Positions 9,600-18,845 of a DNA stretch of 64,000 nt are shown here, piece by piece (within the stretch, counting starts at the first letter, position 1; the number at the start of each line of letters is the position of its first letter). The stretch spans positions 28,418-92,417 of the forward strand of contig MEPB01000069.1 in assembly GCA_001769385.1 (NCBI GenBank). The letters are read 5' to 3'. The notes beneath the pieces are model-generated. The model did not search any database and was not told the DNA's origin. It saw only the letters and a program-made list of their open reading frames with translations. The position numbers and the translations under genes were made by a program. The DNA comes from Bacteroidetes bacterium RIFCSPLOWO2_12_FULL_35_15. Its GTDB lineage: Bacteria > Bacteroidota > Bacteroidia > 2-12-FULL-35-15.

Positions 9600-10348
9600 T
9601 GACACCTTTCCATTTACATAATAAAACTATTTTGGTAACCGGAGCTTCTTCGGGAATTGGAAGGCAGATAGCCTTAAGTATTTGCGAAATGGGCGGAAAT
9701 GTTGTTATTACAGCGCGGGATAAAAAGCGATTGGAAGAAACGTTTAAAAATTTAAAAGGGAAAAACAATAGTAGCATTACTGCGGACTTGCTAAATCAGA
9801 ATGATTTGAGCGCTTTGGTAAACCATATTCCGATGCTTGATGGAATTGTTCATTGTGCCGGTATTGTAAAACCATTTCCAGTAAAATTTTTATCAGAAGA
9901 AAAAATACAAGAAACGTTTCAAACAAATTATAATATTCAGGTGATTTTAATGGCTCAGATAACACGTCAAAAAAAAATAAATAAAAACGCTTCCATTGTT
10001 TTTCTTTCATCTATTTCAGCTACCCATCCCCATAAAGGAGGAGCCCTTTACTCCGCTTCTAAAGCTGCCATTGAATCACTAAGTAAAGTAATAGCCTTGG
10101 AGTTTTATCCGCAAGGAATCCGGTCAAATTGCTTATCACCTGCAATGGTTAAAACACCTATGTATGATTATGCAGAAAAAGGTGCCTCCAAAGAAACCTT
10201 GGATGAACATGTAAATAAATATCCTTTAGGAATAGGCTCACCGGCAGATGTTGCCAATGCAGCAGTGTTCTTATTGTCAGATGCTTCAAAATGGATCACT
10301 GGAATAACAATTACTCTTGATGGAGGGTTTTTATTGGGAGGAATATAA
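9599..10348 (+). CDS. SDR-family 3-oxoacyl-ACP reductase-like protein
   Basis: 249 residues, classical short-chain dehydrogenase. TGASSGIG at 14-21 is the cofactor loop, CAG at 86-88 takes the place of NNAG, Ser137/138 and Tyr151-Lys155 (YSASK) form the active site, and the C-terminus ends in DGGFLLGG as in FabG. It would reduce the 3-oxoacyl-ACP made by the neighbouring KASIII enzymes to a 3-hydroxyacyl-ACP with NAD(P)H. The ATG overlaps the KASIII stop. It could instead act on a sugar nucleotide, but position between KASIII genes and the acyltransferase favours the acyl role. Confidence 0.85.
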   Translation: MTPFHLHNKTILVTGASSGIGRQIALSICEMGGNVVITARDKKRLEETFKNLKGKNNSSITADLLNQNDLSALVNHIPMLDGIVHCAGIVKPFPVKFLSEEKIQETFQTNYNIQVILMAQITRQKKINKNASIVFLSSISATHPHKGGALYSASKAAIESLSKVIALEFYPQGIRSNCLSPAMVKTPMYDYAEKGASKETLDEHVNKYPLGIGSPADVANAAVFLLSDASKWITGITITLDGGFLLGGI

Positions 10349-10349
10349 A

Positions 10350-11276
10350 ATGAAGGAACAATATATATCCATAGTAATACCTGTTTATAACAGCGAAATA
10401 ACACTAAGAGAATTGTACTCGCGTATTGATGCCATCTTCTTTGACCTTCAAAAAAAATTTCAATTAATACTGATTGATGATGGTAGTAGTGACACTAGCT
10501 GGAACATAATTGAGGAATTACAAAAACAATATCCAGAGAAGATACTGGCTGTTAGATTTGCCAAAAATTATGGACAACATAATGCAATTTTGTGCGGGTT
10601 TAATTATTGCATCGGGGATATCATTATTACTATGGATGATGATTTGCAGCACCCTCCGGAGGAAATGAAAAAGCTCTTGAAGAAACATGAAGAAACAGGT
10701 GCAGATGTTGTTTACGGAATGCCAATCGATAAAAAACATTCTGTTTTACGGAATGCAGGAAGTAATTTCTTAAAAAAAACTTCTGAGTTTGCGTCCGAAA
10801 AAAATGTCGGAGGGTCTTCATTTCGACTTCTAAAAAAAGATATTGTACTTGAAATAAAAAGTAACCACAATTATAACTTTTTATATTTAGATGCGACCAT
10901 TAATCACTATACTTTTAATATCGAACATGTTGATGTTGAACATCATTATCGGAAATCCGGGAAATCAGGATACACAATTGGAAAATTGATTTCGATGTAC
11001 TTTAATATTCTTATAAATTATTCTGCTACACCTTTAAAATTAATGACCTATGGAGGCTTGCTATCTGCTCTACTCGCATTTTTATTCGGGCTTCATTTTA
11101 TATACAGAAAAATAATGTATAATGTCCCACTTGGCTATACCTCTTTAATAGTGAGTATTTTGTTTAGCACCGGGTTGATTTTATTCTGCCTCGGAATTAT
11201 TGGGCAGTATCTCTATAAACTTTATCAAATGCAAAATCAAAAACCGTCTTATTTTATTAAAAGTATTTTAAAATGA
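10350..11276 (+). CDS. Family 2 glycosyltransferase, polyprenyl-phosphate type (GtrB/DPM1-like)
   Basis: 308 residues from the ATG at 10350, one base after the SDR stop; an earlier in-frame start at 10317 lies inside the SDR and adds no conserved sequence. The GT-A domain shows SIVIPVYN, DDGSSD at 43-48 and MDDDLQHPPEE at 95-105 (metal and nucleotide-sugar binding). Two membrane helices near residues 225-290 match the C-terminal anchor of enzymes that load a sugar onto undecaprenyl phosphate (GtrB, ArnC, DPM1). The product would be a lipid-linked sugar used on the outer side of the membrane. The stop overlaps the next start (ATGA). Confidence 0.87.
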   Translation: MKEQYISIVIPVYNSEITLRELYSRIDAIFFDLQKKFQLILIDDGSSDTSWNIIEELQKQYPEKILAVRFAKNYGQHNAILCGFNYCIGDIIITMDDDLQHPPEEMKKLLKKHEETGADVVYGMPIDKKHSVLRNAGSNFLKKTSEFASEKNVGGSSFRLLKKDIVLEIKSNHNYNFLYLDATINHYTFNIEHVDVEHHYRKSGKSGYTIGKLISMYFNILINYSATPLKLMTYGGLLSALLAFLFGLHFIYRKIMYNVPLGYTSLIVSILFSTGLILFCLGIIGQYLYKLYQMQNQKPSYFIKSILK

Positions 11277-11953
11277 TAATAAGAAAGTATGGTATTACTC
11301 TTACAAGATTAAAGGAAAATGATATTGACTTAGTAAGAATTAAACGTAACTCAACGGATGTTAATAATCTTATGCATTTTCGACAATCAATTACACCCCA
11401 AATGCAAAAGGAATGGTTTAAAAGCATCAATAATATAAATAATAATTATTTTATTGTGGAGTACGATAACCGGAAAATTGGACTTGTGAATGGGAAAAAC
11501 AGTGATTACAAAAAACGTCATTCAGAAGGAGGAATGTTTCTTTGGGAAAAAAAATATTGGGGTACGGTAATTCCTGCAATGTGTTCGGTAATGATGACAG
11601 ATTTTACTTTTTTAGTAAATAATTTTAAAAAAAATTATATTAAAATTTTAAGATCAAATGAAAATGCAATAAATTATAACAAGCAATTAGGGTATGTTCT
11701 AACAAATGATTATCCTTCTGATCCCGAAACCCAATGGTATGTTCTTACAAAAGAAAATTATCTTTCTAATATCCCAAAAATAAGAAAAGGAATAAAAATT
11801 ATTACTGCAGATAGCGAAGCTTTATCAATTAAAAATATAAGTTTTAGGGATGATACAGAGCAGGAACTAAATTTATTATACAAACCTTTGCCGGTTTTCG
11901 TCAAGAAAAATGTTAATCTAATATTAAAAAGGGAAAACCGTAACACGTTATAA
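11273..11953 (+). CDS. GNAT-family N-acyltransferase
   Basis: 226 residues. The first ~165 follow the GNAT fold of RimJ/RimL type: LTRLKENDIDLVRI at the start, a GLVNG strand, WGTVIPAMCSVM as the probable acyl donor loop and helix, then NENAINYNKQLGYV, which is the typical end motif. The last ~60 residues are a Lys-rich extension I do not recognise. It overlaps the glycosyltransferase by four bases. In sugar pathways GNAT enzymes N-acylate amino sugar nucleotides (WecD, PglD and relatives use other folds or the same one). Here the acyl group could come from the cassette's ACP; this is inference. Confidence 0.75.
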   Translation: MIIRKYGITLTRLKENDIDLVRIKRNSTDVNNLMHFRQSITPQMQKEWFKSINNINNNYFIVEYDNRKIGLVNGKNSDYKKRHSEGGMFLWEKKYWGTVIPAMCSVMMTDFTFLVNNFKKNYIKILRSNENAINYNKQLGYVLTNDYPSDPETQWYVLTKENYLSNIPKIRKGIKIITADSEALSIKNISFRDDTEQELNLLYKPLPVFVKKNVNLILKRENRNTL

Positions 11954-12026
11954 AATTGTGCATTTTAATTTTTATTTATAATCCTTTATTGTTTCTTCTT
12001 TTAAAATTTCTGAAAAACCCGATACA

Positions 12027-13151
12027 ATGACTCCGTTAAAAAGTGCTTTTCATTTTAAAGGATTAGACGGACTAAGATGCATTGGAACGTTTATCGTTTT
12101 ATTTCATCATATTGAATTAGGGAAAAATGTATTTGATATTCCATCAATTTCAAAGTACTATATGGAAACGGGAACAGGTCAGGCTTTCATGACAATGTTC
12201 TTTGTGTTGAGTGGTTTTTTAATTTTTTATTTGCTAATAAATGAAAGAAAAAAAACCGGAATTGTTGAGGTGAAAAAATTCTATCGAAAACGGATCTCGC
12301 GTATATGGCCGGTTTATTACATACTTGTGTTGACTGTCATTTTTTTGTTTTCAAACAACAATTGGTTTTCATCCCCAACGCCTTCTGTTCATGCCGGGGA
12401 CTATTATAATGTAGTCTCTCTTTATCTTTTCCACTTACCAAATTTCCGAATATTTTTTACGAGCTCTTTCGTATTATTAATTCATTTATGGAGCTTAGGG
12501 GCAGAAGAACAATTTTATGCATTATCCCCATGGCTAATTAAAAAATCCACTAATTATTTAAAAACATTTATTTTTATTATAGTTCTTAAAGTGAGTATTA
12601 AATTAATGGTAGCTCTTGCTTACAGGACACTTCCAATCTCCTCTGAATCAATAATGTTTTTAAAGCATTTAGAGACATTTTTATTTAAATTCCCAATAGA
12701 GGCTTTCGCTATTGGAGGAATAATTGCTTATTTATTTATTGAAAAAAAGGAAAACGTTTTAAACTATTTGTATAAACCCTATATTCAATGGGTCAATCTA
12801 TTGTTGATGCTGGCAATTGTTCCACTAAGTCATAGGTCAGAAAGCTTACAGCTTTTGGTCGCCATAAATTTTGCAATCATTATCATAAATCTGACAGGTA
12901 ACACCAAGCCATTGTTTATGCTTGACAATAAATACTCAAATTATATTGGTCAAATATCTTATGGAATATACATGTATCAAATTCCTTTGGTATATTTAAT
13001 ATTAAATATATTTAAACCTTATTATTCGGCAGATCATATGGTTTTATGGAACATTTTATATTACAGTACTTGCACTCTATTGTCAATGGTTACTGCAATT
13101 ATTTCTTATGAATTGATTGAACGTAAATTTATTAATTGGGCAAGGAGTTAA
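12027..13151 (+). CDS. Acyltransferase 3 family (OafA/YrhL type), copy A
   Basis: 374 residues, about ten predicted membrane helices. GLDGLR at 12-17 and the HH pair at 27-28 near the N-terminus are the signature of the family, with RISRIWPVYY and WSLGAEEQFY further on. Such enzymes acetylate or acylate sugars of O-antigens, capsules or peptidoglycan at the membrane. It is a clear paralogue of the gene at 14504: the order of motifs, YGIYMYQ and the ending SYELIERK are shared. It lies 73 bp after the GNAT gene and may belong to the same transcript. Confidence 0.9.
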   Translation: MTPLKSAFHFKGLDGLRCIGTFIVLFHHIELGKNVFDIPSISKYYMETGTGQAFMTMFFVLSGFLIFYLLINERKKTGIVEVKKFYRKRISRIWPVYYILVLTVIFLFSNNNWFSSPTPSVHAGDYYNVVSLYLFHLPNFRIFFTSSFVLLIHLWSLGAEEQFYALSPWLIKKSTNYLKTFIFIIVLKVSIKLMVALAYRTLPISSESIMFLKHLETFLFKFPIEAFAIGGIIAYLFIEKKENVLNYLYKPYIQWVNLLLMLAIVPLSHRSESLQLLVAINFAIIIINLTGNTKPLFMLDNKYSNYIGQISYGIYMYQIPLVYLILNIFKPYYSADHMVLWNILYYSTCTLLSMVTAIISYELIERKFINWARS

Positions 13152-13602
13152 ATCCTATTTAATAGCTGAATTGAATTTCAGTACATCAATATCAATTGTT
13201 TCCCATACAGAATGAGGATGGGGTAAATTTCAAGAATGGCTCGAATATGTTTTATCGCTAATCTTGATTCACAATAAGGAAGACCTGTTTTTTAGTTTTT
13301 TTTAATCAGTTTATACCAATTACAAATATATTTTGTCCAACAAATTATCTGCGCACCGTCTTCGACAAACTCTGACGGACTTCACACATTGGATCATTTT
13401 ATAAATATGGGAGGTATTACTCATTTGTAAAAAACAAAAAAATTAGCACTACTGAAACGAACCCTTATCAATAAAAAATATTAGTTTTACTGATGATGTA
13501 ATTTATTGTAAACGCTTTTGTTGAGTTTGAAAATAACCTTGAATAAAAATTCTGTGATGGAACAGACAGACCGTTGTAATTTTTAATAAAAACTTTTATA
13601 TT
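13152..13602. other. Non-coding gap with dispersed repeat
   Basis: No gene is supported here. The segment carries the copy of the dispersed repeat at 13313-13400 and AT-rich sequence. A weak TATATTTTG box lies just before the next start. Confidence 0.6.
13313..13400. repeat. Dispersed 88-bp repeat, copy 1
   Basis: Nearly the same sequence occurs at 56669-56757 in the same orientation, with only about five differences including one single-base indel. It is bounded inside by gtccaac and ttggatc, a degenerate inverted pair that is perfect in copy 2. Confidence 0.88.
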
Positions 13603-14427
13603 TTGCTTACCCGAATTTTATTCATTTTAAAACAGAAGGCACGAAAAATTATTGTTCAATTAGGATATTTTTCAAAACCCAATTTCCTTGTTGTTGGTGC
13701 ACAAAAATCAGGAACAAGTGCTTTGTTTAATATTTTGAAACAACATTCAAAAATTTCGGGTGCTATTCGAAAAGAAATTCATTTTTTTGATAATGATAAA
13801 AATTTTCCTTGTACTGATTTTAGTACCTATCATTTGTATTTCCCATTTTCTTACGAAGTTCCTAAAGGAAATTTAATTTTTGAAGCTACACCATCGTATT
13901 TATTTAAACCTAAAGTTGCTCTAAGAATATTTGAATATAATCAGGACATGAAAATTATTATATGTCTTAGGAACCCTGTTGAAAGAGCTTTGTCGGCATG
14001 GACGATGTTTCATTACGGATTTCGGAATCATAAAAAATATTCTCATTTGTACGATGAAAGGTCATTTCCCGTGGCCATCGAAGAGGAGTTAAAAGATTTA
14101 AATAATTGCCCATTTAATTCTCCTAAACCACCTTACCTGCAAACAGGAATTTATCATACACAGATCAAAAAATATTTTGAACTTTTTCCAAGAAAAAACA
14201 TTTTAATACTTGAACATAGTGACCTAAATAATAAACATGATCAGACAATAAAAGAGATATGTGATTTTTTGAATGTGCCGGATGAAAAATTGCCTCAGTT
14301 GCGTCTGAACACAAGTTTAAAGGATAACAAAAAGGAGTATGATGAACAAGTAGAGATTTTGAGAAAATTTTACAAACCGCATAATGAATTATTATATAAA
14401 TTAATTGGCAAAAATTATAATTGGTAA
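13603..14427 (+). CDS. Sulfotransferase, heparan/NDST-like
   Basis: 274 residues. VGAQKSGTSA at 31-40 is the PAPS 5'-phosphosulfate loop and RNPVERALSAW at 123-133 is the 3'-phosphate motif, both typical of the Sulfotransfer_1 family close to heparan sulfate sulfotransferases. It would move sulfate from PAPS to a hydroxyl or amino group on a glycan. The TTG at 13603 is the only start that keeps the N-terminal helix, so the exact start is uncertain. It is sandwiched between the two paralogous acyltransferases, which suggests all three tailor the same surface polymer. Confidence 0.85.
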   Translation: MLTRILFILKQKARKIIVQLGYFSKPNFLVVGAQKSGTSALFNILKQHSKISGAIRKEIHFFDNDKNFPCTDFSTYHLYFPFSYEVPKGNLIFEATPSYLFKPKVALRIFEYNQDMKIIICLRNPVERALSAWTMFHYGFRNHKKYSHLYDERSFPVAIEEELKDLNNCPFNSPKPPYLQTGIYHTQIKKYFELFPRKNILILEHSDLNNKHDQTIKEICDFLNVPDEKLPQLRLNTSLKDNKKEYDEQVEILRKFYKPHNELLYKLIGKNYNW

Positions 14428-14503
14428 TTATTTTTCGATTTCAGGATCTTTATTTTCCAAAATGACAATGAACTAATTTTCTCAATTTTGAAAAAATAAT
14501 AAT

Positions 14504-15613
14504 GTGAGAAAAACATTTTACATACGAGGATTAGATGGCTTAAGATTTCTGGGATCCTTTTTGGTATTATTTCATCATACCGAACGGGGAAAAACACTAT
14601 TCGGATATCCTGCCGGATTGTCTTTTACCAAAGGAATTGGCGATGCTTCAATGACTTTATTTTTTACTCTGAGTGGTTTTTTGATCACTTATATTTTGTT
14701 AAATGAAAAAAAGAAAACAGGAACCATCAGCCTCCCCAATTTTTATAAAAAACGTATCTCACGGATCTGGCCATTGTACTACCTCCTTGTTTTTTCTTCC
14801 ATCTTCTTTTTTGAAAAGAGTGATTTGTTTGCTTTGCCCGGGCCTCAGGAGCCCACAGATTATCGTATAGCAATACCGCTTTATCTATTTCAAATGCCAA
14901 ATTTTCATGTTTTTTTTTCTGCTGCAATGCTGGCCGCTCTTGGCCATTTGTGGACAATTGGGGTGGAAGAACAGTTTTATGCAATTTCACCTCTAATAAT
15001 TAAGAGAACCAAAAATTTCGTAAAAGCATTTGTAATTATTATTAGCATAAAAATTTTTATAACAATTGCTTTCGCATTTTCTTTCAGGTTTTTAGCACTA
15101 ACAATTGATCAGCTAAAGGATCTGAAGACTTTAAGCCGTTTTTTATATAATCTGCGATTTGAAGCTTTTGCTGTAGGTGGAATTGCGGCATTTGTGTTTC
15201 TTGAAAAAAAGGAAAAAATATTGGACTTCATCAACAGACCTATTATTAAATATACAAATCTTGTAATTTTACTGCTGGCGATGCCTTTCGGACATTGGTC
15301 GGATACGTTGCACGTTGTTTATGCAGTATGCTTTAGTATAATCATCATTAATCTGGCAACTAAAACGACACCCGTTTTCTTTTTAGACAATAAATATATC
15401 AGGTACCTGGGTCAGATATCATACGGAATATATATGTATCAGGCACCGGTAATCTATTTGGTATCTAACTCACTTCGCCCTTATTATTCAAGTGAGCATC
15501 TGATCTTATGGAATATTACTTATTCTGTGGCATGCTTTGCTTTATCAATAGGTATTGCAATTGTTTCATATGAACTTGTTGAAAGAAAGATCATTGCTTT
15601 GGCAAGAAAATAA
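14504..15613 (+). CDS. Acyltransferase 3 family (OafA/YrhL type), copy B
   Basis: 369 residues. GLDGLR at 9-14 and HH at 24-25 mark the family, followed by KRISRIWPLYY and IGVEEQFYAISP. The start is GTG, since the overlapping ATG at 14502 is followed at once by TGA. It is the paralogue of the gene at 12027, with the sulfotransferase between them, as if one acyltransferase had been duplicated around it. The two may acylate different positions or use different acyl donors. Confidence 0.9.
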   Translation: MRKTFYIRGLDGLRFLGSFLVLFHHTERGKTLFGYPAGLSFTKGIGDASMTLFFTLSGFLITYILLNEKKKTGTISLPNFYKKRISRIWPLYYLLVFSSIFFFEKSDLFALPGPQEPTDYRIAIPLYLFQMPNFHVFFSAAMLAALGHLWTIGVEEQFYAISPLIIKRTKNFVKAFVIIISIKIFITIAFAFSFRFLALTIDQLKDLKTLSRFLYNLRFEAFAVGGIAAFVFLEKKEKILDFINRPIIKYTNLVILLLAMPFGHWSDTLHVVYAVCFSIIIINLATKTTPVFFLDNKYIRYLGQISYGIYMYQAPVIYLVSNSLRPYYSSEHLILWNITYSVACFALSIGIAIVSYELVERKIIALARK

Positions 15614-15721
15614 TTTGAAGAGAAAAAGCCGAAAAACATTTTATTCAGGATTTTTTTTTAATGATGTTGGTATTTTTTAAAATTTCTTTAATAAGCAATC
15701 TTACTAGTGATAAAATTTGGT

Positions 15722-16579
15722 TTAAGTTGAAACATCTTTCAATAAAGCAATACACATTGCTTCTATGTCTTTATCAAAAAAAGCCTCTCTGGTTGAAGGA
15801 TGTGTAATAGGGAATTTCATTTCCAGTGCCGTTAGCTCCGAAAATTTATTTTTTTTCTTTGTGTATGTAGCTTGCTCATCAAAGCCAATATTTTCTACCA
15901 AATTAACGGAAGGAATAATACCAATCCCTCTGTTCGCCCAGATATCCACATTCCAAGGGATATCCCATCCGATCTTATGTATGCGCAAATATTCAAAAGT
16001 ATCGGTCCATGTTTTAAAATGTTCCTGACTAATATTATGAAATATTTCTTTTTTGTGAATTTGCCAGGAATCCATATCCGGATTGTATTTTTTCCAAGCC
16101 CTTCGCCAGGTTGCCCAACCCCATGGAGGCAAAATATGGTTTGAAAAAAAATAGCTGGGATCACCTTTAGGTATTTGCTGCAGTATATTAAATCCCGAAA
16201 TATGCATCACTTCAGTATCGTTAGCATAATAATCAAGTAATGTTCCGCAAAATTGAAAAAAAGAAAGATGCGGTACGCAGTCATCTTCAAGTATTATTGC
16301 ACTATCTACATTTTCAAATACCCAATTTAATCCGGTAATTGTACGTGGCACATTTCCCATGTTGTAATCAGACAGATTAGTTTTGAGATCTACATTCCAA
16401 TCAATCTTATCGATAACAGTTCTGGCCTGATCGCATAATTCCTTATCAGAACTATCTTTAGGTCCATCTGCAATTATAAATAGTTGTGAAGGTTTAATTT
16501 TTTTTATCACAGAAAAGACTTTTTCTGTCTTTTCCGGACGGTTATAAATGATTAAAACAACCGGGAAATTAAAATTCAT
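15722..16579 (-). CDS. GT-A glycosyltransferase, HlpA-like
   Basis: 285 residues. The N-terminus FPVVLIIYNRP with a following IADGPKD strand, and the acidic LEDDCVPH motif, fit the nucleotide-sugar transferase fold often annotated as hemolytic protein HlpA-like or GT2-related. Aromatic patches near GWATWRRAWKKY and GWDIPWNVDIWA are typical of that group. The protein has no membrane segment, so it should act in the cytoplasm. It is the last gene of a minus-strand run after two sulfotransferases and faces the acyltransferase genes, supporting a role in the same glycan. Confidence 0.75.
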   Translation of the reverse strand: MNFNFPVVLIIYNRPEKTEKVFSVIKKIKPSQLFIIADGPKDSSDKELCDQARTVIDKIDWNVDLKTNLSDYNMGNVPRTITGLNWVFENVDSAIILEDDCVPHLSFFQFCGTLLDYYANDTEVMHISGFNILQQIPKGDPSYFFSNHILPPWGWATWRRAWKKYNPDMDSWQIHKKEIFHNISQEHFKTWTDTFEYLRIHKIGWDIPWNVDIWANRGIGIIPSVNLVENIGFDEQATYTKKKNKFSELTALEMKFPITHPSTREAFFDKDIEAMCIALLKDVST

Positions 16580-16605
16580 TTCTAGAAGAATTATTGTAAC
16601 TCAAA

Positions 16606-17715
16606 TTAATCTTTTCTGTATTTGGCACCTATTTCGTTGTACTTATTAAAGTACCCGAATTTAGTATATAGTTTTTTCGAAACAGCTCTTGAAATGTCAC
16701 GCACCTTCATTGGAAGCCTATAATAAAGTTTATTGATCAGGTAATTTGTAAAAAGGATCAAGTTGCTTTTATTTGCAGAAAAAAAATAAGATAATCTCTG
16801 CACATTTGATGATGGAAAATAGTTGTATTTTTTAGCATAATCCCCTGTAATATAATCTATAACTTCAATTTCTGAAATAGTCAATTCATTTTTCCATTTA
16901 TCAATTCGTTCGGTATTGATCGGATTTAACAAATTTACGTGAATTTTATCAACGATACCAGTCATTACGTCATTATTAGTGCGTTCATCATTAAAAATTC
17001 TGCGAGTAGTTTTATGAAAATTAAGTACGTTGGAATCAAATGAAATAGTTAAAAACTCAAAGAGTTCAGATAGATATTTTTCAGGATTGGTTACCAGATC
17101 TTCATAACGCAAAGTGTAAAAAAGGGTAGGGTGTTTAATTTTGTAATAATCAATATACCTGTTATGTCTTTTCCAGCTTTGCGCCAGTCGGGCAACATTT
17201 TTAATCTTAAATGCTTTTCTGGTAGAAATTACATTATCTCTGTAATCACGTATTATATGTATGAATTTTGCATTTGGAAACAGTTCAGTTAATTCATTGA
17301 TAAAAAAGCTGTAGATTGGGTTTTTATCCGCAAGCAAGGATGTTTTTTCTTTTGGAAAAGGAGAAGAAACAGACAAATAGACAAGCTTACAAAGTATTGA
17401 AAAATCAAGTTGTCTTAATGGGTATGAATTAAAAAGTTTTTTTAAATTATCGGCATTTATTTTCCATAAAAATGAAAATCGTACATCCGTATAAAGATCA
17501 ATAATAAATTCATCTAATTTTTCAGTGGTCCATTTATTTACCGTTGAATATTTCTGTTTTAAATGGATTACAAAGGGGGATTCATTTGCCGTTAGTACTT
17601 CCGGATTAGCATCTAAAATAGTTTGCAATAAGGATGTCCCAGACCGACCTTTCCCAACTATAAAAACGATGGGCAAATTTTTTATTTCTTCAATGGTCAG
17701 CAATTTATCAGACAT
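16606..17715 (-). CDS. Sulfotransferase family protein, copy A
   Basis: 369 residues. GKGRSGTS at 21-28 is the PAPS P-loop-like motif and RDYRDNVIS at 156-164 the 3'-phosphate motif; LADKNPIYS between them is shared with the neighbouring gene as GDKNPFYS. The C-terminal ~100 residues are outside the core fold and basic. It starts exactly where the upstream sulfotransferase stops (17715/17716), so the pair is an operon. The substrate is unknown, but the context points to a surface glycan. Confidence 0.85.
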   Translation of the reverse strand: MSDKLLTIEEIKNLPIVFIVGKGRSGTSLLQTILDANPEVLTANESPFVIHLKQKYSTVNKWTTEKLDEFIIDLYTDVRFSFLWKINADNLKKLFNSYPLRQLDFSILCKLVYLSVSSPFPKEKTSLLADKNPIYSFFINELTELFPNAKFIHIIRDYRDNVISTRKAFKIKNVARLAQSWKRHNRYIDYYKIKHPTLFYTLRYEDLVTNPEKYLSELFEFLTISFDSNVLNFHKTTRRIFNDERTNNDVMTGIVDKIHVNLLNPINTERIDKWKNELTISEIEVIDYITGDYAKKYNYFPSSNVQRLSYFFSANKSNLILFTNYLINKLYYRLPMKVRDISRAVSKKLYTKFGYFNKYNEIGAKYRKD

Positions 17716-18759
17716 TTAAAAATGTTCTTTTATCGAAAAGTATATTTCCGCAAATGTTATTCTTTTATGTTTAAAAGCATTTGGTCTGATCTTACAATAT
17801 GAAGAATTCAGAAAAAGCCATGTTAAACAATATAGTTGTATTGGAATTTGCAAAATAGAAAACAGTATGTTTTTGCTGCGGTATTTTCTTTCGTAACCTG
17901 CCTGTTCTGCGTATTTACCAATAATCGAGTCAGCAATGTAAACATCTTTATCATCAAGTTTTTCTCTCCAGCCATACACATTATTCTTATTGATGGGTTT
18001 CAATAAACTACTGTGTAATTTCATGACCTCCTCTTCAGGGTAGGTAGCTAAAAACTTATCTTTGATTTTATAATAGTGAATCATATCATCGTGATACTCC
18101 ATATTAAGAAATAGGCATAATTTTTTAGTTTCTTCCATTGGGTTGCTGACCAGGTCTTCATATTTCAAATAATAATAGTTAGGGCTCTTACCTAATAAAT
18201 CTGAAATTAATTTAAAAGAATATTTCCATCTGAAACAAACAAGAGATAAATTATTACCCTCGAATTTCACTTTTCTCATAGAAAGATAATGGTCCCGGTA
18301 ATCGCGGTTTATATGAATAAATTTAGCATCAGGAAAAACTTCCAATAAAATTCGCATTGAAGTTGCATCATATGAATAAAAGGGGTTCTTATCTCCAATC
18401 AAAATAATATTATTTTTTTCAAAGAAAGAGTCGTAGCATAAATAAATTAATTTTATCAGCTCTTGAAATGTCACTGTTTCTTCAGCATTCAATAGCAGAT
18501 CTTTTAAGCGTTTTTTATTTAGTGTCCAAAACTCAACCTGAGGCACAAGAAATACATCATCAAAAAACTCCTGCAACTTTTCCCGGCTCCAGATTTTTAT
18601 ATAATAGTATTTACGAAAAAGTGAAGTAATAACTTTGCCTTCTAATGGTATTGAAACATTGGGGTGTGCATCGAAAATGAAGCGGAGCATTGTGTTCCCG
18701 GATCTTGGTCTTCCAATGATGAAAAATACAGGAATATTTTTAATCTCTTTATAATCCAT
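17716..18759 (-). CDS. Sulfotransferase family protein, copy B
   Basis: 347 residues. GRPRSGNT at 16-23 and RDYRDHYLS at 152-160 are the two PAPS-binding motifs. It is paralogous to the next gene (16606-17715) along its length, with shared RDYRD and DKNP motifs, so they may form a pair with different positional specificity. The ATG at 18759 lies 38 bp past a strong terminator (18798-18825), leaving little room for an own promoter. Confidence 0.85.
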   Translation of the reverse strand: MDYKEIKNIPVFFIIGRPRSGNTMLRFIFDAHPNVSIPLEGKVITSLFRKYYYIKIWSREKLQEFFDDVFLVPQVEFWTLNKKRLKDLLLNAEETVTFQELIKLIYLCYDSFFEKNNIILIGDKNPFYSYDATSMRILLEVFPDAKFIHINRDYRDHYLSMRKVKFEGNNLSLVCFRWKYSFKLISDLLGKSPNYYYLKYEDLVSNPMEETKKLCLFLNMEYHDDMIHYYKIKDKFLATYPEEEVMKLHSSLLKPINKNNVYGWREKLDDKDVYIADSIIGKYAEQAGYERKYRSKNILFSILQIPIQLYCLTWLFLNSSYCKIRPNAFKHKRITFAEIYFSIKEHF

Positions 18760-18797
18760 ACGGCACTAAATTTTTCAAGTGTCAAGATATAAAAAAA

Positions 18798-18825
18798 AAG
18801 CGACCCGCATTAATGCGGGTCGCTT
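18798..18825 (-). terminator. Rho-independent terminator after the type B adhesin
   Basis: A perfect 28-bp palindrome (14 + 14) with a GC-rich core GCGACCCGCA, followed on the minus strand by a run of nine Ts. Confidence 0.9.
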
Positions 18826-18845
18826 AAAAAAAACAGTTAAACCAA

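Noticed and set aside
10317..10349. Upstream start for the glycosyltransferase
   Set aside because: Lies inside the SDR gene and adds residues without similarity; ATG 10350 directly follows the SDR stop.
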